DNA of 64,000 nucleotides from NCBI RefSeq assembly GCF_028069725.1, contig NZ_JANEWG010000015.1:1-64000 (forward strand). Reading direction: 5' to 3'. Origin of the DNA: Citrobacter sp. Awk 4 (GTDB taxonomy: Bacteria > Pseudomonadota > Gammaproteobacteria > Enterobacterales > Enterobacteriaceae). Shown in pieces: positions 38,475 to 49,258 of the stretch (position 1 is its first letter; each line of letters starts with the position of its first letter). Position numbers and translations under genes: made by a program. Under the pieces are notes generated by a model that ran no database searches, was not told the DNA's origin, and saw only the letters and a program-made list of their open reading frames with translations.

Positions 38475-39359
38475 ATGAAAAAAACATTACTCGCAGCCGG
38501 TGCAGTGCTGGCGCTCTCGTCGTCTTTCACCGTTAATGCAGCTGAAAACGACAAACCGCAATATCTTTCTGACTGGTGGCACCAGAGCGTAAACGTGGTC
38601 GGCAGCTACCACACGCGTTTCGGACCGCAGATCCGTAACGACACCTATCTGGAATATGAAGCGTTCGGGAAAAAAGACTGGTTTGACTTCTATGGTTACG
38701 CGGATGCCCCGGTATTCTTCGGTGGTAACACCGATGCGAAAGGTATCTGGAACCACGGTTCCCCGCTGTTTATGGAGATCGAACCGCGTTTCTCTATCGA
38801 TAAACTGACCAATACCGATCTGAGCTTTGGTCCGTTTAAAGAGTGGTACTTCGCCAACAACTACATCTACGACATGGGTCGTAACAAAGATGGTCGCCAG
38901 AGCACCTGGTACATGGGTCTGGGTACTGACATCGACACCGGTCTGCCGATGAGCTTGTCCATGAACGTCTATGCAAAATACCAGTGGCAGAACTATGGCG
39001 CAGCGAACGAAAACGAGTGGGACGGCTACCGCTTCAAAGTGAAATACTTTGTACCAATCACCCAACTGTGGGGCGGTAACCTGAGCTACATCGGCTTCAC
39101 CAACTTCGACTGGGGTTCAGATCTGGGCGACGAAGATTTCTCCGATCTTAACGGCAACAAAGCGCGTACCAACAACTCTATCGCGTCCAGCCACATTCTG
39201 GCGCTGAACTACGATCACTGGCACTACTCCGTCGTCGCCCGTTACTGGCACAATGGGGGTCAGTGGAGCGATGACGCAGAGCTGAACTTCGGTAAAGGCG
39301 ACTTTAACGTACGCTCTACCGGTTGGGGTGGATACCTGGTGGTAGGTTATAACTTCTAA
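38475..39359 (+). CDS. tsx: Tsx, nucleoside-specific outer-membrane channel
   Basis: 294 residues from the ATG at 38475, the E. coli length. A 22-residue signal peptide (ending FTVNA) is followed by a 12-stranded monomeric barrel ending in the aromatic C-terminus YLVVGYNF. Tsx takes up nucleosides and serves as receptor for phage T6 and colicin K. The segment [19 protein letters not shown], in an exposed loop, differs from E. coli while the rest is nearly identical, typical of phage-driven variation. Confidence 0.97.
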   Translation: MKKTLLAAGAVLALSSSFTVNAAENDKPQYLSDWWHQSVNVVGSYHTRFGPQIRNDTYLEYEAFGKKDWFDFYGYADAPVFFGGNTDAKGIWNHGSPLFMEIEPRFSIDKLTNTDLSFGPFKEWYFANNYIYDMGRNKDGRQSTWYMGLGTDIDTGLPMSLSMNVYAKYQWQNYGAANENEWDGYRFKVKYFVPITQLWGGNLSYIGFTNFDWGSDLGDEDFSDLNGNKARTNNSIASSHILALNYDHWHYSVVARYWHNGGQWSDDAELNFGKGDFNVRSTGWGGYLVVGYNF

Positions 39360-39432
39360 TTGCGCGAAGTAGCCGGATGGCGAACTGGCCTGCGTGATTA
39401 TCCCAGGCCAGTTAAGCGAAGCGCCAGCGGGC

Positions 39433-39473
39433 AAAAAAAAGCACCGAACGAAAATATCGTCGGTGCTTTTTTT
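39433..39473. terminator. Bidirectional terminator between tsx and yajD
   Basis: Stem AAGCACCGA/TCGGTGCTT with flanking A and T runs on both sides, between convergent genes. It overlaps the yajD stop codon by a few bases. Confidence 0.85.
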
Positions 39474-39819
39474 ATTTCTTCTTATTCATCATCGCTTTCA
39501 GGTCAGCAAATGGATTGTACTTCGCTTCCCCGACATCCTTCTGCGCATCTTCCCCGGCAATGACCGTGGAACCATACAGATCGGCCTCAGTGTATTTTGA
39601 ATGCTCATGATCGTGACAGTAGAGGCAAAGCAGTTCCCAGTTACTGCCATCTTCCGGATTATTGGTGTGATCGTGATCCATATGATGCACTGTCAACTCA
39701 CGCAGGTTCGAGTAGACAAACTCGCGTGAGCAACGCCCACAGACCCAGGGAAAGAGTTTCAGCGCTTTTTCACGATAGCCGCTTTCCAGCCGCGCATAAT
39801 TTTTGGGGATTATTGCCAT
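39472..39819 (-). CDS. yajD: YajD, HNH endonuclease-family protein
   Basis: 115 residues, the E. coli length. HNH fold: zinc-binding CGRC and CLYC pairs, and catalytic-type residues LTVHHMDHDHTNN with NWELLCLYCHDHEH. It is predicted to nick or bind DNA; no specific role is known. Core gene in this position in E. coli. The accessory block 39905-44669 follows it. Confidence 0.93.
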   Translation of the reverse strand: MAIIPKNYARLESGYREKALKLFPWVCGRCSREFVYSNLRELTVHHMDHDHTNNPEDGSNWELLCLYCHDHEHSKYTEADLYGSTVIAGEDAQKDVGEAKYNPFADLKAMMNKKK

Positions 39820-39904
39820 GATGATGAAAAACCAGGGTTAACGATAAGGTCATGTGCAGTTTCCCGCGAAGTGCGCTTTTTAGCAATCCCGAAGAGAAGA
39901 CAAT

Positions 39905-40597
39905 TTATGTCCTGTCTTCACATTGCACTTTACGCAAGAAATCACGCAACGAGCGGTTCGCGTCTTCGCGGAAACGTCGGTCAAGCGGGGTAATCTGCAG
40001 GCAACGGTCAACGCGAAAACAGCGGTAATCTTCACGCCGCTCACACCAGGCAATCAGCAGCCAGTGTTCTGCCCAGAAGAACATCCCGAGCGGCTGCACA
40101 TCCCGCCAACTGAGATGTCCGGCTTCATCGCGATAATGTAACGCCAGTACTTGCTGCGCCGAAACCGCCTGGTGAATGAGGTCAAAAGCACTGCGGGAAT
40201 GCGGCTGCGTACCAAAATCAGGTGCAAATATCCTTGTCTGTTCCGCCCGACGGCGACTCTCTTCCGGCAATATCGCCAGTACTTTCTCCTGAGCAGACTC
40301 CAGTTCCCGCGAAAGGGAATTCCCTCCCCATGTTTTCAGCAAGCGAATGGCTACCATCAACGCTTCTGATTCGCGGTGCGTTAACATCAGCGGAGGCAGA
40401 TCAAAGCCTGCAATTAAGCGATACCCGATCCCCGCTTCGCCTTCCACTGGTACGCCGGATAATGAAAGGTCGCGGATATCGCGATAGATTGTTCGCTCGG
40501 AAACCTCAAGCCGTTCGGCTAACAGCGCCGCCGTTGTCAGCCGTCTGCCACGCAGGATCTGCACAATCTGAAACAAGCGGTCGGCGCGTCGGGTCAT
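39905..40597 (-). CDS. YafY/DeoR-type HTH regulator with WYL domain
   Basis: 230 residues from the ATG at 40597 (AGAGAGTG upstream). The N-terminal winged helix-turn-helix (residues about 1-60, TTAALLAERLEVSERTIYRD) is of the HTH_11 type and is followed by a WYL domain (about 130-215, LHYRDEAGHLSWRDVQPLGM... WLLIAWCERREDYRCFRVDR). WYL regulators sense small molecules or nucleic acids. It sits 24 nt after the VOC gene on the same strand, so the two are probably co-transcribed. Not present in E. coli K-12 at this site. Confidence 0.85.
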   Translation of the reverse strand: MTRRADRLFQIVQILRGRRLTTAALLAERLEVSERTIYRDIRDLSLSGVPVEGEAGIGYRLIAGFDLPPLMLTHRESEALMVAIRLLKTWGGNSLSRELESAQEKVLAILPEESRRRAEQTRIFAPDFGTQPHSRSAFDLIHQAVSAQQVLALHYRDEAGHLSWRDVQPLGMFFWAEHWLLIAWCERREDYRCFRVDRCLQITPLDRRFREDANRSLRDFLRKVQCEDRT

Positions 40598-40621
40598 TTT
40601 CACTCTCTGTATTAGCGATGA

Positions 40622-40987
40622 TTACACGGGTTGATGCAGGCCCACACGGTTGCCTTCACTGTCGGTAAACAGCGCAATAGTGCCAATATCCTGCCCCAGA
40701 TCAAGCGGCCCAAAGACGCACTCGCCGCCAGCGGTAGCGACGCGTTGAAGTGTTGCCGTCAGATCTGCCGTATGCAAATAAATGATAGCGCCCTGCGTCG
40801 ATGGCGTAATCCCATCAAATTTTGCCAGTGCGCCCCCGGTCGCCGGTTCGACATACGGGAAAACCGCCAGATCGGCACTGTCCATTTTTTCACGGCGTAG
40901 CGACATCTGCATCACCGGCTCATAGAACGCAATGGCGCGTTCCATATCCGCTACCGGAATTTCAAACCAGTTAATGATGTTTTTCAT
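40622..40987 (-). CDS. VOC-family (glyoxalase/bleomycin resistance-like) protein
   Basis: 121 residues with a strong Shine-Dalgarno (AGGAGGAAT). Single VOC module pair: NWFEIPVADMERAIAFYEPVM at the start and GTIALFTDSEGNRVGLHQPV at the end, the latter with the typical conserved Glu and Asn. Family members bind a metal or a small hydrophobic ligand; some detoxify, others are enzymes such as lyases. Substrate unknown. Paired with the downstream WYL regulator. Confidence 0.85.
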   Translation of the reverse strand: MKNIINWFEIPVADMERAIAFYEPVMQMSLRREKMDSADLAVFPYVEPATGGALAKFDGITPSTQGAIIYLHTADLTATLQRVATAGGECVFGPLDLGQDIGTIALFTDSEGNRVGLHQPV

Positions 40988-41265
40988 GATTCCTCCTGCC
41001 TGTATGGGTGAGTTCAGGAGAAATCATAAAGCAGGGCTCCTGACAGCATACTGTCAGTAGGGATTGCCATTTTTACATTCCGCCGTTCCCCTCAGTGACG
41101 CCGCCCCTTGTCATATCACATCGTTGATTAAAGTTTTGTAAATGTGAATCAGTTGCATTTCACTATAATTGTCTCTGCTACTGATTATCATTTATTGTAT
41201 GCGCGCCTGAAGAACAGGCTCCTGTTCGGATAACGATTAGTTCCAATTACTCCGGGATAAAAACG
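40988..41265 (+). promoter_or_regulatory. Control region of the iron-type ABC transporter, with possible Fur site
   Basis: 278 nt between divergent genes. A TATAAT at 41164-41169 is followed at about 41180-41198 by CTGATTATCATTTATTG, a partial match to the Fur consensus (ATTATC core), overlapping the likely start of transcription. Fur control would fit an iron transporter, but the match is incomplete. Confidence 0.4.
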
Positions 41266-42303
41266 ATGAATGCTCTGCCCAGCATCAGACTGCACCGAAT
41301 CACTCTTGCATCAGCTCTGGCTCTCTGTTTCAGCGCCCCCGCGCTCGCCGAGGAGACGTTAACCCTCTACACCACGCGTGAACCTGGCCTGATTCAGCCA
41401 TTACTCGACAGCTGGACGCAATCCAGCGGCGTCAAAGTGAACACGGTTTATATTAAAGACGGCATGCTCGAACGCGTGAAAGCGGAAGGTAAAAATTCCC
41501 CTGCGGATCTGCTGATGACCGTCGATGCCGGTAATCTCATCGATTTAGTCGAAGCGGGCGTGACGCAACCGGTACAGTCAGACGCGCTGAAGGCGGCCAT
41601 TCCGGCCAATTTACGCGGTGAAGATAATCAGTGGTTTGCGCTGTCTATGCGCGCCCGTGTGCTCTATGCGGATAAATCCCTGCCTATTGATAACTGGCAT
41701 TACGAACAGCTTTCCAGCCCGCAATACAAAGGCAAAGTGTGTATCCGTTCCGGACAGCATCCTTATAACACGGCGTTAATTGCCGCGATGATTGCCCACC
41801 ACGGCGAAGCGAAAACCGAAGAGTGGCTGCGCGGCGTGAAGGCGAACCTGGCGCGTAAAGCCACCGGCGGTGATCGTGACGTCGCCCGGGATATTCTCGG
41901 CGGCATTTGTGATATCGGTCTGGCGAACTCCTATTACGTCGGCCACATGAAAAATGCGAAAGAAGGCAGTGATGCTCGCCGTTGGGGTGACGCTATTAAA
42001 GTCGTTAAGCCAACCTTTGAGCAAGGCGGCACGCATGTGAATATCAGTGGTGCCGCAGTGGCCCGCTACGCGCCGAATAAAGCAGAGGCCATAAAACTGA
42101 TGGAATACCTGGTGTCTGCGCCAGCCCAGCAGCTCTACGCCAAAGCAAACTTTGAATATCCGGTGCTGAAAGGCGTTAAGCTTGATCCTGTGATCAGCGC
42201 GACGATCGGTGAGATTGACGTCGACAAAGTCCCGTTAACTGAAATTGTGAAATACCGTAAACAAGCAAGCCTCCTGGTTGATAAAGTTGGATTCGATCAA
42301 TAA
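41266..42303 (+). CDS. Ferric-iron type ABC transporter, periplasmic binding protein
   Basis: 345 residues. Signal peptide cleaved after Ala28 (SAPALA|EE). The mature protein matches the FbpA/SfuA/AfuA family (family 1 solute-binding): LTLYTTREPGLIQPLLDSW at the start, and the paired Tyr ligands for Fe(III) in LANSYYVGHM. It collects ferric iron (or a related anion-coordinated metal) for the permease and ATPase encoded next. It overlaps the permease gene by 26 nt. The substrate is inferred from the family. Confidence 0.88.
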   Translation: MNALPSIRLHRITLASALALCFSAPALAEETLTLYTTREPGLIQPLLDSWTQSSGVKVNTVYIKDGMLERVKAEGKNSPADLLMTVDAGNLIDLVEAGVTQPVQSDALKAAIPANLRGEDNQWFALSMRARVLYADKSLPIDNWHYEQLSSPQYKGKVCIRSGQHPYNTALIAAMIAHHGEAKTEEWLRGVKANLARKATGGDRDVARDILGGICDIGLANSYYVGHMKNAKEGSDARRWGDAIKVVKPTFEQGGTHVNISGAAVARYAPNKAEAIKLMEYLVSAPAQQLYAKANFEYPVLKGVKLDPVISATIGEIDVDKVPLTEIVKYRKQASLLVDKVGFDQ

Positions 42304-43975
42304 GTCACTTCATCTGACAACGTTACGCGGCCTGGTTTCCGGGCCGCAGTCGTTATTAACGCCGCTGCATCTTGGCGCGCTGTGTATCGCGCTGGGCGTA
42401 CTCACCCCTATCGTGGCGCTTCTCTGGCAAGCCACGCAGGCTGACTTCTCCCACTGGGATAATCTCATCACCTTTGTACTGCCCTCAGTACTGAAAAATA
42501 CCGTGCTGTTGCTGGCGGGGGTGGCGGTGATGGTGGGCGTCATTGGCGTCGGCAGCGCATGGGCGGTCACGGCATGGGACTTCCCCGGACGCAAAATCCT
42601 CAGTTGGGCGCTGCTGCTGCCGCTGGCAATGCCGACCTATATTGTGGCATTCGCCTGGCTCGATTTGATGCATCCCATCGGCCCGCTGCAAACATTCATC
42701 CGTTTTTTATTGGGATTTGACAGCCCGAGACAGTTCCGTCTGCCTGATTTACGTTCACTGCCAGGCGCCATTATTCTGCTCGGTTTAGTGTTGTATCCCT
42801 ACGTCTACCTGACGACCCGGGCGATGTTTATTAGCCAGCCTGCGCACCTGCTGGAGGCTGCCCGTACGCTGGGCTGCGGTGCTGCCGGTACCTTCTTCCG
42901 CGTTGCGCTGCCGCTGGCACGCCCTGCGCTGGCGGTCGGTATCAGTCTGGCGCTGCTGGAAACGCTGAACGATATCGGCGCGTCGGAATTTCTCGGCGTG
43001 CAAACCTTAACCGTCACCGTGTATACCACCTGGATTTCTCGTTCTGATTTGGCATCCGCTGCGCAAATCGCCTGCATGATGCTGATGTTTATTTTCTGCA
43101 TACTGACGCTGGAATTTTATGGTCGCAGAAAACAAGGATTTAGCAGCCGCAGCCTGCGGGAAATTCAACCCACACGCGTACACGGCTGGCGCGGATGGCT
43201 TCTCGGCGCGATCATTGCGCTGCCGGTTATTCTCGGGTTCCTGGCTCCGGTCCTGTTTTTGATTTGGGAAAGCCTGAAACGGTTAGGTGCAGAAAATCCG
43301 CTTTCCGCCTCGTTACTTTCGGCATTGCAAAACACGCTGACGCTCGCGGCGGGCACCACCCTGGTGGTCGTGTGCGTCAGTTTGCTGGTGGCGTGGAGCG
43401 CGCGCCATAGCGCCGCAGACAACGCGATGCCGGGATTTCGTCGCGGTGTCATGCGCCTCGCCTCCCTGGGTTACGCGGTTCCGGGGACCATTCTGGCGAT
43501 TGGATTCCTGACACCGGCAATGGCGGTCGATAAATGGCTGGCGGATTTGTTGGAAATTCGCGGCTTACCGTTGATGTCTGCGGGCATACTACTGGTTATC
43601 TGCTGCGCCATGCGTTTTCAGGCGATTGCCATCGGCGCACTGGATTCCGGGCTCGGCCGTATCCCCCCTTCCCTTGAGCAAGCCTCGCGTTTGTTAGGAG
43701 AAAATGGCGCAGGAACGTTTGCCCGGGTTCACTTCCCGCTATTGCGTCCGGCGCTGGTGAGTAGCGCCTTGTTAGTCTTTGCCGATGCGATGAAAGAGCT
43801 GCCAACGACGCTGCTTTTACGTCCGGTTAACTTTGAGACGCTGGCAACGTTGCTTTATGCAGAAGCCGCTCGCGGAACCTATGAGGAAGGGGCCATTGCC
43901 GCCTTAATGATTGTTCTTGCAGGCACACTGCCGGTTATTTTGCTGGTGCGTCATCAACTGACGCGCCGCCACTAA
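42278..43975 (+). CDS. Ferric-iron type ABC transporter, fused permease
   Basis: 565 residues with two permease modules in tandem, about 12 transmembrane helices, as in FbpB/SfuB. Each half has an EAA loop (LEAARTLGCGAAGTFFRVALP and LEQASRLLGENGAGTFARVHF). The start is uncertain: the frame opens with TTG at 42278 inside the binding-protein gene, another TTG lies at 42287, and neither has a good Shine-Dalgarno; translational coupling is likely. Followed by the ATPase gene after 10 nt. Confidence 0.87.
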   Translation: MIKLDSINKSLHLTTLRGLVSGPQSLLTPLHLGALCIALGVLTPIVALLWQATQADFSHWDNLITFVLPSVLKNTVLLLAGVAVMVGVIGVGSAWAVTAWDFPGRKILSWALLLPLAMPTYIVAFAWLDLMHPIGPLQTFIRFLLGFDSPRQFRLPDLRSLPGAIILLGLVLYPYVYLTTRAMFISQPAHLLEAARTLGCGAAGTFFRVALPLARPALAVGISLALLETLNDIGASEFLGVQTLTVTVYTTWISRSDLASAAQIACMMLMFIFCILTLEFYGRRKQGFSSRSLREIQPTRVHGWRGWLLGAIIALPVILGFLAPVLFLIWESLKRLGAENPLSASLLSALQNTLTLAAGTTLVVVCVSLLVAWSARHSAADNAMPGFRRGVMRLASLGYAVPGTILAIGFLTPAMAVDKWLADLLEIRGLPLMSAGILLVICCAMRFQAIAIGALDSGLGRIPPSLEQASRLLGENGAGTFARVHFPLLRPALVSSALLVFADAMKELPTTLLLRPVNFETLATLLYAEAARGTYEEGAIAALMIVLAGTLPVILLVRHQLTRRH

Positions 43976-43985
43976 AGGAACGACA

Positions 43986-44669
43986 ATGTCAGAAATTGCA
44001 TTACGCCTGGAGGATGTGCATGTTGCCTACGGCAACAGCCAGCAATCGGTCCTGAACGGGTTTTCAATGTCCTTGCGTAAAGGTGAGCTTGCCTGTCTGC
44101 TGGGGGCCTCCGGCTGCGGAAAAACCACCGTGCTACGCGCCGTTGCCGGATTTGAACGGCTGCGAAGCGGAGAGATCTATGTTTCACAACGGCGTGTCGC
44201 CGGAGGAGGCATACATCTGCCGCCAGAGAAACGTCACGTCGGCATGGTCTTTCAAGAATATGCATTATTCCCCCATCTGACAGCACAACAAAACGTGGCG
44301 TTTGGTTTACGCCGGATGCCGCGTGAGACTCAGCAGGCCAGAGTGACAGAGCTGCTAAGAATGGTGGAATTGCACAGTCATGCCGGTCGCTACCCTCATG
44401 AGCTCTCCGGCGGACAACAACAGCGTATTGCTTTAGCCCGTGCGCTGGCGCCGAATCCAGATATCCTGCTGCTGGATGAACCCTTCTCCAGCCTGGATAA
44501 AAAAACACGCGAGCGTCTCGGCACAGAAGTTCGGGATATTTTGCGTGACGCGGGGCAAACCGCACTGCTGGTGACGCACAGCGAGCACGAAGCGCAGTTA
44601 ATGGCTGACCATATAGGTTATGTCCAAATGGGCCAATATCAGAAGCACAGAGACGCACAGTTCAACTGA
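43986..44669 (+). CDS. Ferric-iron type ABC transporter, ATP-binding protein (short form)
   Basis: 227 residues. Walker A GASGCGKT (40-47), Q-loop VFQEYALFPH, signature LSGGQQQRIALARAL, Walker B ILLLDEPFSSLD and the His switch LVTHSEHE are all intact. FbpC-type ATPases are usually about 340-350 residues with a C-terminal TOBE-like regulatory domain; this one stops soon after the His switch (QMGQYQKHRDAQFN). It may be a natural short form or a C-terminal truncation. It should still hydrolyse ATP. Confidence 0.85.
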   Translation: MSEIALRLEDVHVAYGNSQQSVLNGFSMSLRKGELACLLGASGCGKTTVLRAVAGFERLRSGEIYVSQRRVAGGGIHLPPEKRHVGMVFQEYALFPHLTAQQNVAFGLRRMPRETQQARVTELLRMVELHSHAGRYPHELSGGQQQRIALARALAPNPDILLLDEPFSSLDKKTRERLGTEVRDILRDAGQTALLVTHSEHEAQLMADHIGYVQMGQYQKHRDAQFN

Positions 44670-44774
44670 AAATACCCCTTTCATCCTGATGGCATAAACG
44701 CGCCACCACGCGCAGGTAAATAACACATCCCCAGAAACAATGGGTTTTACTTCCGCAAACTCAAACGGATAAGC

Positions 44775-44807
44775 AAAAAAAATCCCGGTCATTTGACCGG
44801 GATTTCT
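44775..44807 (-). terminator. Intrinsic terminator of the sec operon
   Basis: Perfect 12-bp inverted repeat AAATCCCGGTCA/TGACCGGGATTT (44780-44791 with 44794-44805), followed by TTTTTTGC on the minus strand. It lies 22 nt after the secF stop. Confidence 0.85.
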
Positions 44808-44827
44808 ATGACGGCATAAGCGTCAGT

Positions 44828-45799
44828 TTAAGGCAGAATTGACGGCTGATCCGCCCCTTCTTTCTCAACTTTCTGCTGCAGCATGTGCTCGCGTTTCATC
44901 CCCAGTTTCAACGCCAGCGCAGATGCGACGTAGATGGATGAAGCCGTACCGATAGATACACCAATCAGCATGGTCAGTGAGAAGCCTTCCAGTACCGGAC
45001 CACCGAAGAGGTACAGCATCAGAATAACCACTAACGTCGTACCGGAGGTGATCAACGTACGGTGCAGCGTCTGGGTCAGCGACACGTTAAAGATTTCGTA
45101 AGGCGTCCCGCGACGGATTTTGCGGAAGTTTTCACGAATACGGTCAGAAACCACGATGCTGTCGTTCAGCGAGTAACCGATAACCGACATCAAGGATGCG
45201 ACGATCGTCAGGTCAATCTCGATATGGAACAGCGACAGCACGCCCAGCGTAATGATCACGTCGTGCGCAAGAGAGATAACCACACCCGCCGCCAGTCGCC
45301 ACTCAAAGCGGAAACCAACGTAAACGAGGATGGAGATCAGCGCCACAATCAACGCCATGGCACCCGTTTGCGCCAGATCGGCACCCACGCTGGGTCCGAC
45401 GAACTCAATACGCTTCACAGCCGCATTCTGGTGGGTGGCTTCGTTGATGATCGTCAGCACTTTGCTGCCTAACACCTGACCGCCATTTTCACCTTCTGTC
45501 GGCGGCATGCGCACCATGATGTCATGGCTGCTGCCGAAGTTTTGCAGTTGCGGCTCTTCAAAACCCGCCTTCTGCAACGCGTCACGCATGACATCTATTT
45601 CTGCTGGTTTCTCCAGCGTTATCTCAATTACCGTACCACCGGTGAAATCCAGCCCCCAGTTAAAGCCGCGCACGCCCATAATCACAATGGCCGCGATCAG
45701 CAAAAGGCCAGAGATGCCGAAAGCCCAGTAGTCCCAGCGCATAAAGTCCCAGACTTTACGGCCATGGTTCAATTGTTCAACAGTATATTCCTGTGCCAC
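44828..45799 (-). CDS. secF: SecF, protein translocase accessory subunit
   Basis: 323 residues, initiated at GTG 45799 (Shine-Dalgarno AGGAG 5 nt upstream), giving the E. coli length; the frame is open further upstream but that part overlaps the secD end. Six transmembrane helices, a periplasmic P1 domain between helices 1 and 2, and the RND-like signatures GLDFTGGT and [17 protein letters not shown]. Works with SecD and YajC to drive late stages of export using proton motive force. Confidence 0.97.
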   Translation of the reverse strand: MAQEYTVEQLNHGRKVWDFMRWDYWAFGISGLLLIAAIVIMGVRGFNWGLDFTGGTVIEITLEKPAEIDVMRDALQKAGFEEPQLQNFGSSHDIMVRMPPTEGENGGQVLGSKVLTIINEATHQNAAVKRIEFVGPSVGADLAQTGAMALIVALISILVYVGFRFEWRLAAGVVISLAHDVIITLGVLSLFHIEIDLTIVASLMSVIGYSLNDSIVVSDRIRENFRKIRRGTPYEIFNVSLTQTLHRTLITSGTTLVVILMLYLFGGPVLEGFSLTMLIGVSIGTASSIYVASALALKLGMKREHMLQQKVEKEGADQPSILP

Positions 45800-45809
45800 A
45801 ACGCACTCC

Positions 45810-47657
45810 TCAGATTGACAGCTTGTTGATGCGTTTGCCGCCATACAACAGGTTTACGATGGCACGCGTACCGACAATTGCGGTAAACATCGACGTTGCT
45901 ACACCAATACCGGTGGTGATAGCGAAGCCTTTGATTGCGCCGGTGCCGACTGCATACAGGATCAGGACTTTAATCAGCGTGGTGATGTTCGCATCAAAGA
46001 TGGAACTGAATGCACCCGCATAACCTTCGTTGATCGCCTGCTGCACCGAACGCCCGTTGCTCAACTCTTCTTTGATACGTTCGTTGATCAGTACGTTGGC
46101 ATCGACCGCCACCGCAAGGGTTAGCACGATACCCGCAATACCCGGCATACTCAGCGTGGCCCCTGGCAGCAACGACATGATACCGACGATCAGCACCAGG
46201 TTAGCAATCAGCGCACTGGTCGCGATCAGACCAAATTTCTTGTAGAAGAAGATCATGAACAGAATAGAAACCGCCAGACCTGCCAGACACGCTTCCAGAC
46301 CCTGCTTGATGTTCTGCATACCCAAAGTTGGGCCGATGGTACGCTCTTCAACAATCTGAATCGGCGCAATCAGCGCACCGGCACGCAGCAACAGAGAGAG
46401 CTGACGCGCTTCGTTCGGGTTGTCGATACCGGTAATACGGAAGCTGTTACCCAGGCGAGACTGGATGTTGGCGATGTTGATCACCTCTTCCTGCTTCACC
46501 AGAACCGAACGACCGTTAGCATCTTTCTTACCGCTGTCTTTGTACTCCACAAACAGGGTCGCCATCGGTTTACCGATGTTGTCCTTGGTGAAGTTAGACA
46601 TGATGTTGCCACCCGCGCTATCCAGCGAGATGTTAACCTGCGGCTGGTTGTATTCGTCCTGGCTGGAAGTGGAGTCGGTGATATGGTCACCGGTCAGGAT
46701 CACACGTTTGTACAGCACAACCGGCTGACCTTCGCGGGTCTGTTTCACTTCAGAATCGCCCGGAACACGCCCGGAAGCGGCGGCAGACTGGTCCACGTTG
46801 GTGTTGACCAGACGGAATTCCAGAGTCGCAGTGGCGCCCAGAATCTCTTTCGCACGCGCGGTATCCTGAATACCCGGCAGTTCAACGACGATGCGGTCTG
46901 CACCCTGACGTTGTACAACAGGCTCAGCAACACCCAGTTGGTTAACACGGTTACGCAGGATATTGATGTTCTGCTGCACCGCATATTCGCGGGCTTCGCT
47001 CAGGCGAGCATCGGTCATTACCGCACGCAGTACATTGCTACCCTGGCCTGTGATCACCAGATCGCGATGACGGGGCGTCAAATACGCGATCGCCTCATCG
47101 CGGGCCTTGTCATCACGGAACGTAATGCTCAGACCGTATTTGTCTTCTTTGCGTACAGTCGTATAAGGAATGCCTTTATCACGCAGTTCGCTGCGCAGGC
47201 TATCGATATTTTGCTCCTGCAGCTTACCCAGAGCGGTGTCCATATCCACTTCCATCAGGAAGTGAACGCCGCCACGCAGGTCGAGACCGAGTTTCATCGG
47301 TTCTGCATGAATAGCAGCCAGCCAACGCGGGGTCGCTGGAGCAAGGTTTAGCGCCACGACATATTTATCACCCAGCACGCCCACCAGCGCTTCACGTGCG
47401 CGCAGTTGGATGTCGGTGGTGTCGAAGCGCGCAAGAATAGCGCCCTCTTCCAGTGCCACAGACTTAGCAGTAATTTTTTCTTCTTGTAACGTTTTCTGGA
47501 CCTGGATCAGCGTTTGCTCACTGGCGGCGACACCGCGCGCGCCAGTGATTTGAACAGCCGGATCCTCACCATACAGGTTGGGAAGTGCGTAAAGCAGGCC
47601 GACGACAATCACGACGACCAGCATAATGTACTTCCACAAAGGATAACGGTTTAACAC
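45810..47657 (-). CDS. secD: SecD, protein translocase accessory subunit
   Basis: 615 residues, full length. One N-terminal transmembrane helix, large periplasmic P1 domains (about 35-450, with [15 protein letters not shown]), then five more helices carrying the RND-type motif [15 protein letters not shown], which holds the Asp involved in proton flow. Forms SecDF-YajC with its neighbours; 10 nt upstream of secF. Confidence 0.98.
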   Translation of the reverse strand: MLNRYPLWKYIMLVVVIVVGLLYALPNLYGEDPAVQITGARGVAASEQTLIQVQKTLQEEKITAKSVALEEGAILARFDTTDIQLRAREALVGVLGDKYVVALNLAPATPRWLAAIHAEPMKLGLDLRGGVHFLMEVDMDTALGKLQEQNIDSLRSELRDKGIPYTTVRKEDKYGLSITFRDDKARDEAIAYLTPRHRDLVITGQGSNVLRAVMTDARLSEAREYAVQQNINILRNRVNQLGVAEPVVQRQGADRIVVELPGIQDTARAKEILGATATLEFRLVNTNVDQSAAASGRVPGDSEVKQTREGQPVVLYKRVILTGDHITDSTSSQDEYNQPQVNISLDSAGGNIMSNFTKDNIGKPMATLFVEYKDSGKKDANGRSVLVKQEEVINIANIQSRLGNSFRITGIDNPNEARQLSLLLRAGALIAPIQIVEERTIGPTLGMQNIKQGLEACLAGLAVSILFMIFFYKKFGLIATSALIANLVLIVGIMSLLPGATLSMPGIAGIVLTLAVAVDANVLINERIKEELSNGRSVQQAINEGYAGAFSSIFDANITTLIKVLILYAVGTGAIKGFAITTGIGVATSMFTAIVGTRAIVNLLYGGKRINKLSI

Positions 47658-47684
47658 GGCAGTTCCCTTTGGGAAAACAATAAA

Positions 47685-48017
47685 TTACAGCGCCTTCATG
47701 GTGCCTTTCGGCAGAACGGCAGCTACGAAGTCACGTTTGATAACCACTTCAGTGGTGTCGTTCAGCGCGATAACAATGTAGCCAGATTCAGCTACTTTGG
47801 TCACACGACCCACCAGGCCACCATTGGTCAGCACTTCATCGCCTTTCGCAATGGAGTTCATCAGATTTTTATGTTCTTTGGTACGCTTCTGCTGTGGGCG
47901 AAGGATCATGAAGTAGAAAATCAGACCAAACACCACCAGCATCAGAATCAGAGACATCGGGCTGCCCTGCGCCGGAGCACCTGTTGCCGCTACCGCATCA
48001 GAAATAAAAAAGCTCAT
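47685..48017 (-). CDS. yajC: YajC, Sec translocon accessory protein
   Basis: 110 residues, full length. One transmembrane helix (about 19-38, PMSLILMLVVFGLIFYFMIL) followed by a small cytoplasmic SH3-like domain (KGDEVLTNGGLVGRVTKV). Part of the SecDF-YajC complex and also seen with AcrB in E. coli. In operon: 22 nt after tgt and 27 nt before secD. Confidence 0.97.
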   Translation of the reverse strand: MSFFISDAVAATGAPAQGSPMSLILMLVVFGLIFYFMILRPQQKRTKEHKNLMNSIAKGDEVLTNGGLVGRVTKVAESGYIVIALNDTTEVVIKRDFVAAVLPKGTMKAL

Positions 48018-48039
48018 TCAAATTCCCTCATTATTAAAA

Positions 48040-49200
<1,161 letters not shown>

Positions 49201-49258
49201 TTACACATTCGCCGTGGAATCACTCCACGGCGGCAAAATGGCACCTGAGATAGCTTTC

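Noticed and set aside
44670..44827. Remaining C-terminal domain of the short ABC ATPase in another frame
   Set aside because: I read the frames by eye and saw no clear TOBE-like sequence; a profile search would be decisive.
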